64,000 bases of DNA from Candidatus Pseudomonas phytovorans (GCA_029202525.1 CP119325.1:1524001-1588000), one strand, 5' to 3'. Positions 36,486 to 44,258 are shown, counted from the stretch's first letter. Made by a program: numbers and translations. Notes: generated by a model not told the origin, from the sequence alone.

Positions 36486-36634
36486 AGGTCGCCCCTGCCA
36501 AGCCAAACCCGCAGTCATATCGTTAGACCTTTTCGATCTAGCCCGCCTCCTAAATAGAAGCGACCGCTGTGATAAAGTGGCTCGCTCGAACACGGCCCGC
36601 AGGCCGTCCATAAGATCGTTTTTCGTGAGTAGCC

Positions 36635-37552
36635 ATGGTCGACAAACTGACGCACTTGAAACAGCTGGAGGCGGAAAGCATCCACATTATCCGCGAGGTG
36701 GCCGCCGAGTTCGACAACCCGGTGATGCTGTACTCGATCGGCAAGGATTCCGCCGTGATGCTGCACCTGGCGCGCAAGGCCTTCTTCCCGGGCAAGCTGC
36801 CGTTCCCGGTGATGCACGTCGACACCCAGTGGAAATTCCAGGAGATGTACAGCTTCCGCGACAAGATGGTCGAGGAAATGGGCCTGGAACTGATCACCCA
36901 CGTCAACCCAGAGGGTGTGGCGCAGGGCATCAACCCGTTCACCCATGGCAGCTCCAAGCACACCGACATCATGAAGACCCAGGGCCTGAAACAGGCACTG
37001 GACAAGCATGGTTTCGACGCCGCCTTCGGTGGCGCGCGCCGTGACGAAGAGAAGTCGCGGGCCAAGGAACGTGTGTACTCGTTCCGCGACAGCAAGCACC
37101 GCTGGGACCCGAAAAACCAGCGCCCCGAGCTGTGGAACGTGTACAACGGCAAGGTCAACAAGGGCGAGTCGATCCGCGTTTTCCCGCTGTCGAACTGGAC
37201 CGAGTTGGACATCTGGCAGTACATCTACCTTGAAGGCATCCCGATTGTGCCGCTGTACTTCGCCGCCGAGCGTGAAGTCATCGAGAAGAATGGCACCCTG
37301 ATCATGATCGACGACGAGCGCATCCTCGAGCACCTCTCCGAGGAAGAGAAAGCCCGCATCGTCAAGAAGAAGGTGCGTTTCCGTACCCTCGGCTGCTACC
37401 CGCTCACGGGCGCTGTCGAGTCTGAAGCCGAGACCCTGACGGACATCATTCAGGAAATGCTCCTGACCCGAACGTCCGAACGCCAGGGCCGTGTCATCGA
37501 CCACGATGGCGCCGGTTCCATGGAAGACAAGAAACGCCAAGGCTACTTCTAA
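36635..37552 (+). CDS. cysD: Sulfate adenylyltransferase small subunit CysD
   Basis: A 305-residue subunit of ATP sulfurylase. The PP-loop motif SIGKDSAVMLHLA is near residue 31, and AAFGGARRDEEKSRAKER is the second family block. With the CysN GTPase it activates sulfate to adenosine-5'-phosphosulfate in the cytosol. A REP pair and about 147 bp precede it; I did not find a convincing promoter. It is 15 nt upstream of cysNC, clearly one operon. Confidence 0.97.
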   Translation: MVDKLTHLKQLEAESIHIIREVAAEFDNPVMLYSIGKDSAVMLHLARKAFFPGKLPFPVMHVDTQWKFQEMYSFRDKMVEEMGLELITHVNPEGVAQGINPFTHGSSKHTDIMKTQGLKQALDKHGFDAAFGGARRDEEKSRAKERVYSFRDSKHRWDPKNQRPELWNVYNGKVNKGESIRVFPLSNWTELDIWQYIYLEGIPIVPLYFAAEREVIEKNGTLIMIDDERILEHLSEEEKARIVKKKVRFRTLGCYPLTGAVESEAETLTDIIQEMLLTRTSERQGRVIDHDGAGSMEDKKRQGYF

Positions 37553-37567
37553 TTTCAGGGTTACTCC

Positions 37568-39469
37568 ATGTCGCACCAATCTGATCTGATCAGCGAGGAC
37601 ATCCTCGCCTACCTGGCCCAGCACGAGCGCAAGGAACTGCTGCGCTTTCTGACCTGCGGCAACGTTGACGACGGCAAGAGCACCCTGATCGGGCGCCTGC
37701 TGCACGACTCCAAGATGATCTACGAGGACCACCTCGAAGCCATCACCCGTGATTCGAAGAAAGTCGGCACCACCGGCGAAGAAATCGACCTGGCGTTGCT
37801 GGTAGACGGCCTGCAGGCCGAGCGCGAGCAAGGCATCACCATTGATGTTGCCTACCGCTACTTCTCCACCGCCAAGCGCAAGTTCATCATCGCCGACACC
37901 CCGGGCCACGAGCAGTACACCCGTAACATGGCCACCGGTGCGTCCACCTGTGACCTGGCGATCATCCTGGTCGATGCCCGCTACGGTGTGCAGACCCAGA
38001 CTCGCCGCCATAGCTACATTGCCTCGCTGCTGGGTATCAAGCACATCGTGGTCGCGGTCAACAAGATGGACCTGAAGGGCTTCGATGAAGGCGTCTTCGA
38101 GTCGATCAAGGCCGACTACCTGCAGTTCGCCGAAGCCATCAACCTGAACCCGAGCAGCCTGCACTTCGTGCCGATGTCGGCGCTCAAGGGTGACAACGTG
38201 GTCAACCACAGCGAGCAGTCGCCGTGGTACACCGGCCCGACGCTGATGGAAATCCTCGAAACCGTCGAGGTTGCGGCCGACCGCAATTTCACCGACCTGC
38301 GTTTCCCGGTGCAGTACGTCAACCGCCCGAACCTGAACTTCCGCGGCTTTGCCGGCACCCTCGCCAGCGGCGTGGTGCACAAGGGCGACGAAATCGTCGT
38401 GCTGCCGTCGGGCAAGAGCAGCCGCGTCAAGTCGATCGTCACCTACGAAGGTGAGTTGGAAAACGCCGGCCCAGGCCAGGCCGTGACCCTGACCATGGAA
38501 GACGAGATCGACATCTCCCGTGGCGACCTGCTGGTACATGCCGACAACGTGCCGCCAGTGACCGACCAGTTCGACGCCATGCTGGTATGGATGGCCGAAG
38601 AGCCGATGCTGCCAGGCAAGAAGTACGACATCAAACGCGCCACCAGCTACGTGCCGGGCTCGATTGCCAGCATCACCCACAAGGTTGATGTGAACACCCT
38701 CGAGAAGGACGCTGCCAGCGCCTTGCAGTTGAACGAGATTGGCCGCGTCAAGGTATCCCTGGACAGCGCCATTGCCCTGGACGGTTACGACAGCAACCGC
38801 ACCACCGGTGCGTTCATCGTCATCGACCGCCTGACCAACGGCACCGTCGGCGCCGGCATGATCATCGCCCAGCCAGTCCTGCCGCACGGCAGCACCGGCC
38901 AGCATGGCAAGCAGGCCCACGTGTCCACCGAAGAGCGCGCCCTGCGCTTCGGTCAGCAGCCAGCCACCGTGCTGTTCAGCGGCCTGTCCGGCGCTGGCAA
39001 GAGCACCCTGGCCTACGCCGTGGAGCGCAAGCTGTTCGACATGGGCCGTGCAGTGTACGTGCTCGATGGCCAGAACCTGCGCCACGACCTGAACAAGGGC
39101 CTGCCGCAAGACCGCGCCGGCCGCACCGAGAACTGGCGCCGCGCCGCCCATGTGGCGCGCCAGTTCAACGAAGCCGGCATGCTGACCCTGGCCGCGTTCG
39201 TGGCCCCGGATGCCGAAGGCCGCGAACAGGCCAAGGCGCTCATCGGCAAAGAGCGCCTGGTGACCGTTTACGTCCAGGCCTCGCCGCTGGCCTGCCGTGA
39301 GCGTGACCCGCAAGGCCTGTACGCTGCAGGTGGCGACAACATCCCGGGCGAAAGCTTCCCGTTCGATGTGCCGCTGGATGCAGACTTGGTGATCGACACC
39401 CAGTCCACCCGTGTGGACGAAGGTGTGAAGCTGGTGCTGGATGTGCTGCGTCAGCGTGGTGCGATCTAA
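37568..39469 (+). CDS. cysNC: Bifunctional sulfate adenylyltransferase large subunit / APS kinase
   Basis: A 633-residue fusion. Residues 1 to about 440 are the CysN GTPase: G1 GNVDDGKSTLIGRLL, G3 DTPGHEQYTRNM, G4 NKMD, then beta-barrel domains. From about 455 to the end is APS kinase (CysC) with its own P-loop FSGLSGAGKSTLA and the RTENWRRAAHVARQFNEAG region. With CysD it makes APS and then PAPS. The fusion is usual in pseudomonads; E. coli has separate genes. A strong terminator follows. Confidence 0.97.
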   Translation: MSHQSDLISEDILAYLAQHERKELLRFLTCGNVDDGKSTLIGRLLHDSKMIYEDHLEAITRDSKKVGTTGEEIDLALLVDGLQAEREQGITIDVAYRYFSTAKRKFIIADTPGHEQYTRNMATGASTCDLAIILVDARYGVQTQTRRHSYIASLLGIKHIVVAVNKMDLKGFDEGVFESIKADYLQFAEAINLNPSSLHFVPMSALKGDNVVNHSEQSPWYTGPTLMEILETVEVAADRNFTDLRFPVQYVNRPNLNFRGFAGTLASGVVHKGDEIVVLPSGKSSRVKSIVTYEGELENAGPGQAVTLTMEDEIDISRGDLLVHADNVPPVTDQFDAMLVWMAEEPMLPGKKYDIKRATSYVPGSIASITHKVDVNTLEKDAASALQLNEIGRVKVSLDSAIALDGYDSNRTTGAFIVIDRLTNGTVGAGMIIAQPVLPHGSTGQHGKQAHVSTEERALRFGQQPATVLFSGLSGAGKSTLAYAVERKLFDMGRAVYVLDGQNLRHDLNKGLPQDRAGRTENWRRAAHVARQFNEAGMLTLAAFVAPDAEGREQAKALIGKERLVTVYVQASPLACRERDPQGLYAAGGDNIPGESFPFDVPLDADLVIDTQSTRVDEGVKLVLDVLRQRGAI

Positions 39470-39493
39470 GCGCTGGGCTGCCTGTAAGAAAAA

Positions 39494-39515
39494 CCCCGCT
39501 TCGGCGGGGTTTTTT
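39494..39515 (+). terminator. Intrinsic terminator of cysD-cysNC
   Basis: CCCCGC-TTCG-GCGGGG (39494-39509) with a six-T run directly after, about 25 nt behind the cysNC stop. UUCG is a stabilising tetraloop. Confidence 0.95.
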
Positions 39516-39546
39516 ATTTGTGTTTTCCACAGGCTGACGCGATCCG

Positions 39547-39589
39547 TGTAGGAGCGGCCTTGTGTCGCGATGGGCTGCGCAGCAGCCCC
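39547..39589. repeat. Single REP unit
   Basis: A lone copy of the GGAGCGGCCTTGTGTCGCGA variant followed by a GGGCTGC/GCAGCCC hairpin. No inverted partner is nearby. Confidence 0.85.
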
Positions 39590-39613
39590 GAGTCAGTTGA
39601 GGTATTTTACAAA

Positions 39614-39658
39614 TTGACTTGTTGACAAGTTGACGATGAAAAATCGAGACCCTATCTT
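39614..39658 (+). promoter_or_regulatory. Promoter with operator-like TTGAC repeats before a HTH gene
   Basis: TTGAC occurs three times at 8-nt steps (39614, 39622, 39630). The last forms TTGACG (39630-39635), with a 17-nt spacer to TATCTT (39653-39658), a good sigma-70 promoter. Just upstream, ACTTGT-TG-ACAAGT (39617-39630) is a palindrome touching the -35 box, well placed for repression, perhaps by the encoded HTH protein. Confidence 0.65.
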
Positions 39659-39695
39659 ATTTACCAAGAGCATCTAAAGTACTAAAGGATTCCCC

Positions 39696-40328
39696 ATGGC
39701 CACTGCTACTCGCGAAGCGCTCCACCCGGCATTCGCCTGCATCGAAGCTGCCAAAGCTGCCCTGCGGCAGCGTTTCGAGGAGCACCTTGCACGTGCATCT
39801 GAAACGGTGTTGCTGGAAGCGGTGGCCCAGGCTGACGAAAAAGCGTTTGTTGCGCTAGCCAAAGTCGATGTTGAAACGAAGCGCAGTGTTGCAACCCGCG
39901 ACCAGGAAGCCATCGCCAGGATGAAGGCGCGCGCATTCGACCGTGTCGCCAGCCGTTGCGAGTTGCTGGATGCCAAGGCAGTCAGTGAAATACTGGGTAT
40001 CAGCAAACAAGCGCTGAGTCAGAAGACAAAGGCAGGAAAGCTGCTCGCTTACACCAATACTGGCAATCGCAGAAAATTCTATCCGTCGTTTCAGTTTGAG
40101 GAAAACCGGCCGAGAGTAGTTGTTGAGGCGCTGATTACGTCGCTCGATGTAAATCCTGCGGACATCGAGGGCATGAATTGTCTGGTTCAGCATTTGGTCG
40201 GTAGGATGGACTTCTCCGATCCTGGAGAGCCGGACAACGAGTTGCCGCGTTTCGAATTGCTGGATGACAGTGCAGCCTTGGAAATCATCCAGCGTGACTT
40301 CAAGAATGCTTTTGTAGCAGGGCAGTAA
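39696..40328 (+). CDS. HTH protein of unknown function
   Basis: A 210-residue soluble protein I cannot name. Residues 1-90 are Ala/Glu/Arg-rich helices, possibly a coiled coil. Residues 93-115 (AKAVSEILGISKQALSQK and following) form a helix-turn-helix, followed by NRRKFYPSFQF, a layout seen in antitoxin-like DNA-binding proteins that read a tryptophan- or tyrosine-flanked tail. The C-terminus is acidic. No toxin partner follows on the same strand. The base composition is AT-richer than the neighbours (positions 40021-40080 have 27 G or C in 60), suggesting acquisition. The ATG follows AAAGGA at a normal distance. Confidence 0.7.
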   Translation: MATATREALHPAFACIEAAKAALRQRFEEHLARASETVLLEAVAQADEKAFVALAKVDVETKRSVATRDQEAIARMKARAFDRVASRCELLDAKAVSEILGISKQALSQKTKAGKLLAYTNTGNRRKFYPSFQFEENRPRVVVEALITSLDVNPADIEGMNCLVQHLVGRMDFSDPGEPDNELPRFELLDDSAALEIIQRDFKNAFVAGQ

Positions 40329-40437
40329 TACCTGGCTTACCCAGGAGATTCGGCTTGTGCCTCTACTCCAGTGTTACACCCAGGGTATCTAGAAATTCTA
40401 TTACCGTTTCTCCGTTCGCAGTGCTTCCTGCACCTGA

Positions 40438-40719
40438 TCAGCTATTTGGCTCACATTTCTGATCCCTGAACAGTGGTAGCCCCTTCGACTTTCTCCACTT
40501 AACGATGAGTGCCATTACTGTTTCGGCATTGCCATCCTCTTCGTTGCCTGGGTAGTAGATCAGGTCCGAGCCGGCGGGATGTGCTACCAACTCGATAAAC
40601 AGCTCCAGTAGCCGGTCCTGCGAGGCTGGAGAACCCTCCGCCTGTATCAACGCTTCAACAATCGACTGAAATTCAGCGTGTGTATAGTCCGCAAGGCAGT
40701 GCTTCCCGCTGGTCACCAT
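40438..40719 (-). CDS. Colicin/pyocin E-type DNase immunity protein (Im family)
   Basis: A 93-residue acidic protein. It matches the Im2/7/8/9 and pyocin-immunity fold through CLADYTHAEFQSIVEALI at the start, AHPAGSDLIYYPGNEEDGN in the middle and VMALIVKWRKSKGLPLF at the end. The toxin-binding hot spot SDLIYYP (residues 51-57, with the two tyrosines) is intact. Immunity proteins bind the DNase domain at an exosite and block it. The ATG at 40719 lies inside the end of the upstream gene (7-nt overlap) with GGAGG close before it, the standard toxin-immunity arrangement. Confidence 0.88.
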   Translation of the reverse strand: MVTSGKHCLADYTHAEFQSIVEALIQAEGSPASQDRLLELFIELVAHPAGSDLIYYPGNEEDGNAETVMALIVKWRKSKGLPLFRDQKCEPNS

Positions 40720-41033
40720 GGCGCCTCCGAGGACAGTGCATACTGCATGGTGCTCATGATTCGTAGGTTCGCGGCGTCGTTCATCAACCCACCCCATTCG
40801 GGCAGGTGCAGGTGGATAATCTGGTAGGAGCGCAAGCCTTTCGCGGTGTCACAAAAGGGCGCACGGGGTGGCCAGCCGTTCTTGAGGCGGTTGAGCTGTG
40901 CGGGGATGAATTGCTGGCTGGAAATCGGGTCATCTGCAATTGCTAGCCAGAAGGAACGGTAGAACTGGTCGAAACTGTCGAATGTTCGACCTGCGAGTTT
41001 TTGGATAATGAACTCTGGAAGAAAGCTGGCCAT
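40713..41033 (-). CDS. Stand-alone, degenerate colicin/pyocin DNase-domain protein
   Basis: A 106-residue protein that lines up with the C-terminal HNH nuclease domain of S-type pyocins and E colicins. FLPEFIIQKLAGRTFDSFD corresponds to their IADKL..F.SFD block, FYRSFWLAIADDP to the FRxxFW..V..DP block, and YQIIHLHLPEWGGLMND to the ELHHDKPISQGG block. Only one of the paired histidines remains (His74), and the two C-terminal metal histidines are missing (ending IMSTMQYAL), so nuclease activity is unlikely. No translocation or receptor domain is attached. It overlaps the immunity gene. It could be a decayed toxin remnant or a repurposed immunity partner. Confidence 0.68.
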   Translation of the reverse strand: MASFLPEFIIQKLAGRTFDSFDQFYRSFWLAIADDPISSQQFIPAQLNRLKNGWPPRAPFCDTAKGLRSYQIIHLHLPEWGGLMNDAANLRIMSTMQYALSSEAPW

Positions 41034-41110
41034 GGAGTAGTCCCTTGGGTGAAAGGCTTGGGAAGTGTGCCCAGGGATACGCTTTCTGTATGTCAGAGGC
41101 GGGCTGTCTG

Positions 41111-41132
41111 TCAGTAGGAACGTTCCTACTGA
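41111..41132. promoter_or_regulatory. 22-bp perfect palindrome upstream of the DNase-like gene
   Basis: The 11-nt half TCAGTAGGAAC is followed immediately by its exact reverse complement. It lies about 80 bp upstream of the DNase-like start and 15 bp behind the mdeR stop. With no T-run and no loop, an operator is more likely than a terminator. A further GGAACG follows at 41135-41140. The regulator is unknown. Confidence 0.85.
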
Positions 41133-41147
41133 TTGGAACGATGTGTC

Positions 41148-41627
41148 TTAGATGTGTTTTTCCGACACAGGTATTACCCGTTTCTCCTTCACCGCCTTGT
41201 ACGAAAAACTCGAATAGATCTCCTTCACCCCCGGCAACCGTTGCAGCACTTCCCGGGTAAATTCGCCAAACGATTCCAGATCCCGCGCCAGAATCTCCAG
41301 TAGAAAGTCATAACGCCCGGAGATGTTGTGACAGGCGACAATCTCGGGAATTTCCATCAGCCGCTGCTCGAAGGCCAAGGCCATGTCCTTGGTGTGCGAG
41401 TCCATCATGATGCTGACGAACGCGGTCACGCCAAAACCCAGCGACTTGGGCGAGAGGATGGCCTGATAGCCGGTGATGTAGCCGTTGTCTTCCAGCAGTT
41501 TGACCCGTCGCCAACAGGGCGAGGTGGTCAGTGCCACCTGGTCGGCGAGTTCGGCGACGGTGAGGCGGGCGTTGTCCTGCAGGGCGGCGAGCAGGGCGCG
41601 GTCGGTGCGGTCGAGGCTTGAAGGCAT
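41148..41627 (-). CDS. mdeR: Lrp/AsnC-family regulator, likely MdeR
   Basis: A 159-residue Lrp/AsnC regulator. The N-terminal winged HTH contains LDRTDRALLAALQDNARLT and VALTTSPCWRRVKLLEDNGYI. The C-terminal RAM ligand domain contains AFVSIMMDSHTKDM and ISGRYDFLLEILARDLESF. It is divergent from the methionine gamma-lyase gene with 127 bp between, the arrangement known for P. putida mdeR-mdeA, so it probably activates mdeA in response to methionine or a product. The ATG at 41627 has AGGAGG at 7 nt. Confidence 0.85.
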   Translation of the reverse strand: MPSSLDRTDRALLAALQDNARLTVAELADQVALTTSPCWRRVKLLEDNGYITGYQAILSPKSLGFGVTAFVSIMMDSHTKDMALAFEQRLMEIPEIVACHNISGRYDFLLEILARDLESFGEFTREVLQRLPGVKEIYSSFSYKAVKEKRVIPVSEKHI

Positions 41628-41671
41628 ATTTTGCCCTCCTGATTCGTTAATTATTGTTTTTGTTCCAGCAA

Positions 41672-41687
41672 CCACGCAGATACGTGG
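41672..41687. promoter_or_regulatory. Candidate MdeR operator between mdeR and mdeA
   Basis: CCACG-N6-CGTGG in the divergent intergenic region, flanked by AT-rich tracts, is the only clear dyad there. Binding by MdeR is inferred from position. Confidence 0.4.
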
Positions 41688-41754
41688 GCTATTTTGGAAA
41701 AAATCGGGCGGCTCGGTGGCATAAGCTTATAACAAACCACAAGAGGCTGTTGCC

Positions 41755-42951
41755 ATGCGCGACTCCCATAACAACACCGGTTTTTCCACACGGGCCATTC
41801 ACCATGGCTACGACCCGCTTTCGCATGGTGGGGCCCTGGTGCCGCCGGTGTACCAGACCGCTACCTACGCCTTTCCTACCGTTGAATACGGCGCTGCGTG
41901 TTTCGCCGGTGAAGAGGCGGGGCACTTCTACAGCCGCATTTCCAACCCCACCCTGGCCTTGCTGGAGCAACGCATGGCCTCGCTTGAGGGTGGTGAAGCG
42001 GGATTGGCGCTGGCGTCGGGGATGGGGGCAATAACCTCGACTATCTGGACGCTGCTGCGGCCGGGTGATGAGTTGATCGTCGGGCGTACCTTGTATGGCT
42101 GCACTTTCGCGTTTCTGCATCATGGCATTGGCGAGTTCGGGGTCAAGATTCACCATGTAGACCTCAACGATGCCGAGGCCATTAAAGCGGCGATCAACAG
42201 TAAAACGCGGATGATCTACTTCGAAACACCGGCCAACCCCAACATGCAACTGGTGGACATAGCGGCGGTCGTCGAAGGCGTGAGAGGGCATGATGTGCTT
42301 GTGGTGGTCGACAACACCTACTGCACGCCGTACCTGCAGCGGCCACTGGAACTTGGGGCAGATCTGGTGGTGCATTCGGCGACCAAGTACCTCAGCGGCC
42401 ATGGCGATATCACTGCCGGACTGGTGGTGGGCCGCAAGGCGTTGATTGATCGTATTCGTCTTGAAGGGTTGAAGGATATGACCGGGGCGGTGCTGTCCCC
42501 GCATGACGCTGCGTTATTGATGCGCGGTATCAAGACCCTGGCATTGCGCATGGATCGCCACTGCTCGAATGCACAGCGGGTGGCGGAGTTTCTGGCCCGT
42601 CAGCCGCAGGTTGAGCTGATTCATTATCCGGGGTTGCCATCGTTCGCCCAGTACGCGCTGGCGCAGCGGCAGATGCGGTTGCCGGGCGGGATGATTGCCT
42701 TTGAGCTGAAGGGTGGCATTGAGGCCGGGCGGCGCTTCATGAATGCCCTGCAGCTGTTTGCACGGGCGGTGAGCCTGGGGGATGCCGAGTCGCTGGCGCA
42801 GCATCCGGCGAGCATGACCCACTCCAGCTACACGCCCCAGGAGCGGGCGCATCACGGGATCTCGGAGGGGCTGGTGAGGTTGTCTGTGGGGCTGGAGGAT
42901 GTGGAAGATCTGCTTGAGGATGTCGAGCAGGCATTGCAGGCGTGTAAATAG
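41755..42951 (+). CDS. mdeA: L-methionine gamma-lyase
   Basis: A 398-residue PLP enzyme of the Cys/Met metabolism family, the length of characterised P. putida methionine gamma-lyase. Tyr59/Arg61 (HFYSR) contact the cofactor phosphate, Lys211 (HSATKYLSGHGD) binds PLP, and Cys116 in TLYGCTFAF is the residue that marks gamma-lyases of this type against cystathionine enzymes. It splits methionine to methanethiol, ammonia and 2-oxobutyrate in the cytosol. Regulated by the divergent mdeR, by inference. A REP-type hairpin follows. Confidence 0.9.
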   Translation: MRDSHNNTGFSTRAIHHGYDPLSHGGALVPPVYQTATYAFPTVEYGAACFAGEEAGHFYSRISNPTLALLEQRMASLEGGEAGLALASGMGAITSTIWTLLRPGDELIVGRTLYGCTFAFLHHGIGEFGVKIHHVDLNDAEAIKAAINSKTRMIYFETPANPNMQLVDIAAVVEGVRGHDVLVVVDNTYCTPYLQRPLELGADLVVHSATKYLSGHGDITAGLVVGRKALIDRIRLEGLKDMTGAVLSPHDAALLMRGIKTLALRMDRHCSNAQRVAEFLARQPQVELIHYPGLPSFAQYALAQRQMRLPGGMIAFELKGGIEAGRRFMNALQLFARAVSLGDAESLAQHPASMTHSSYTPQERAHHGISEGLVRLSVGLEDVEDLLEDVEQALQACK

Positions 42952-42959
42952 GCAGCCTG

Positions 42960-42999
42960 TACCGGCCTCTTCGCGGGCGTGCCCGCGAAGAGGCCGGTA
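42960..42999. repeat. Compact REP hairpin
   Basis: Perfect 19-nt arms meeting at a GT centre, made of the CCGGCCTCTTCGCGGGC REP core. It lies between mdeA and the convergent zapG-like gene and may end mdeA transcription. Confidence 0.88.
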
Positions 43000-43011
43000 A
43001 ATCCAGCGCAC

Positions 43012-43034
43012 AAAAAAAGGCCTCTCGCGAGGCC
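43012..43034 (-). terminator. Intrinsic terminator of the zapG-like gene
   Basis: Read on the minus strand, GGCCTC-GCGA-GAGGCC (43034-43019) is followed by seven T residues (43018-43012), about 20 nt behind the stop. Confidence 0.9.
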
Positions 43035-43052
43035 TTCTTCATGTGTGGCAGA

Positions 43053-43487
43053 TTAGCGCTTGAGGCCGTAGCTCTCGTCGAGCATGCCCGGCGAGTTGGG
43101 TGCTTTCGGCGCGTAATCGCGCGGCACTTCGGCGGTGTCTTTCGGCGGGGTCAGGCGGTCACGCGGGCCTTGCGCTTCGGAATGCAGCGCAGCCAGCAGG
43201 CGCTGGCGGGTGACGTCATCGAGGGCCAGGCTGTTGGCGCCTTCGGCCAGGTGATCCTGTACGTCCTGATAGCTCTGGGTCAGTTTCTTGACCAGCATGG
43301 CGGTGCTGTTGAAGTGGGTGACCACTTCGTTCTGGTAGCTGTCGAAGCGCTTCTGCATTTCATCCAGCTGACGCTGGGTGCTGCTTGGCGCCGCATTGGG
43401 CAGCAGGCGGGCCACGACGAAACCAACGACCACACCAATGACCAGGGCCAAGGTCGGCAACAACCAAACAAGGAGCGAGAGTTCCAC
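43053..43487 (-). CDS. YhcB/ZapG-like membrane protein (DUF1043)
   Basis: A 144-residue protein with one N-terminal helix (VWLLPTLALVIGVVVGFVVA), a cytoplasmic coiled coil (RQLDEMQKRFDSYQNEVVTHF), and a Pro-rich tail. This is the YhcB/ZapG layout. In E. coli the protein links cell division, shape and envelope synthesis. It starts at GTG with AGAGGAAGG upstream. The family call rests on layout and the helix-then-DEMQ..F..Y pattern. It is divergent from the hydrolase gene. Confidence 0.82.
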   Translation of the reverse strand: MELSLLVWLLPTLALVIGVVVGFVVARLLPNAAPSSTQRQLDEMQKRFDSYQNEVVTHFNSTAMLVKKLTQSYQDVQDHLAEGANSLALDDVTRQRLLAALHSEAQGPRDRLTPPKDTAEVPRDYAPKAPNSPGMLDESYGLKR

Positions 43488-43622
43488 GAGTCCTTCCTCT
43501 ATAAACGGCTTTGCTTTACGTTAACGGCTCAGACCTGCGCTGTATACCGCGAGCGATCGCAAATCAGAACAGAATTCCCTACCTAGACGAAACGACCCTT
43601 CCCGAGGTCACGGAGTAGTGCC

Positions 43623-44258
43623 TTGCTTGTCCGCGAAACCCCCTTGTTCATCGATGGCCCCGGCGGCCAGCTGGAAGCCTTGTACCTGGACGTGGCCGAC
43701 GCCCGTGGCGCGGTGCTGATCTGCCACCCCAACCCGGTCCAGGGCGGCACCATGCTCAACAAGGTGGTCTCGACGCTGCAACGCACCGCCCGTGATGCCG
43801 GCTATGTGACCTTGCGTTTCAACTACCGTGGCGTGGGCCAGAGCGCCGGCAGCCACGACATGGGGGCTGGTGAAGTGGCTGATGCTGAAGCTGCTGCGGC
43901 TTGGTTGCGTGCCAGCCACCCCGAGTTGCCATTGGTGCTGATGGGCTTTTCCTTCGGCGGCTTCGTTGCCACCAGCCTGGCTGGCCGCCTGGAGGCCGCC
44001 GGGGTATCGCTGCAACACTTGTTCATGATTGCCCCGGCAGTCATGCGCCTGACCGCCGAATTCCCGTTGCCACAGCACTGCCCGATCACGGTGGTGCAGC
44101 CGGATGCCGACGAAGTGGTCGCGCCGCAGCTGGTTTACGAATGGTCCGACAGCCTGTCGCGCCCCCATGAGCTGCTGAAAGTGGCAGAATGCGGACACTT
44201 CTTCCATGGCAAGCTGACCGATCTGAAGGATCTGCTGCTGCCGCGCCTTTCGAACTGA
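43623..44258 (+). CDS. Alpha/beta hydrolase (dienelactone-hydrolase-like)
   Basis: A 211-residue serine hydrolase. Early HPNPVQGGTM, the nucleophile elbow GFSFGGF, an aspartate in VVQPDADEVV and a late histidine in CGHFFHGKL give the triad. Related small hydrolases are widespread in proteobacteria; the substrate is unknown. TTG is the likely start, with GGAG 8 nt upstream; no ATG or GTG fits the N-terminus. It ends 25 nt before trpS, so the two may be cotranscribed. Confidence 0.85.
   Translation: MLVRETPLFIDGPGGQLEALYLDVADARGAVLICHPNPVQGGTMLNKVVSTLQRTARDAGYVTLRFNYRGVGQSAGSHDMGAGEVADAEAAAAWLRASHPELPLVLMGFSFGGFVATSLAGRLEAAGVSLQHLFMIAPAVMRLTAEFPLPQHCPITVVQPDADEVVAPQLVYEWSDSLSRPHELLKVAECGHFFHGKLTDLKDLLLPRLSN

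Noticed and set aside
36488..36634. A promoter for cysD
   Set aside because: Several weak -10-like boxes exist, but none has a -35 partner at correct spacing, and no CysB site could be recognised by eye.
36515..39313. A 932-codon open frame on the minus strand opposite cysD-cysNC
   Set aside because: Same effect of GC-rich codon bias. No signal peptide, motif or ribosome-binding site supports it, while cysD and cysNC are clear.
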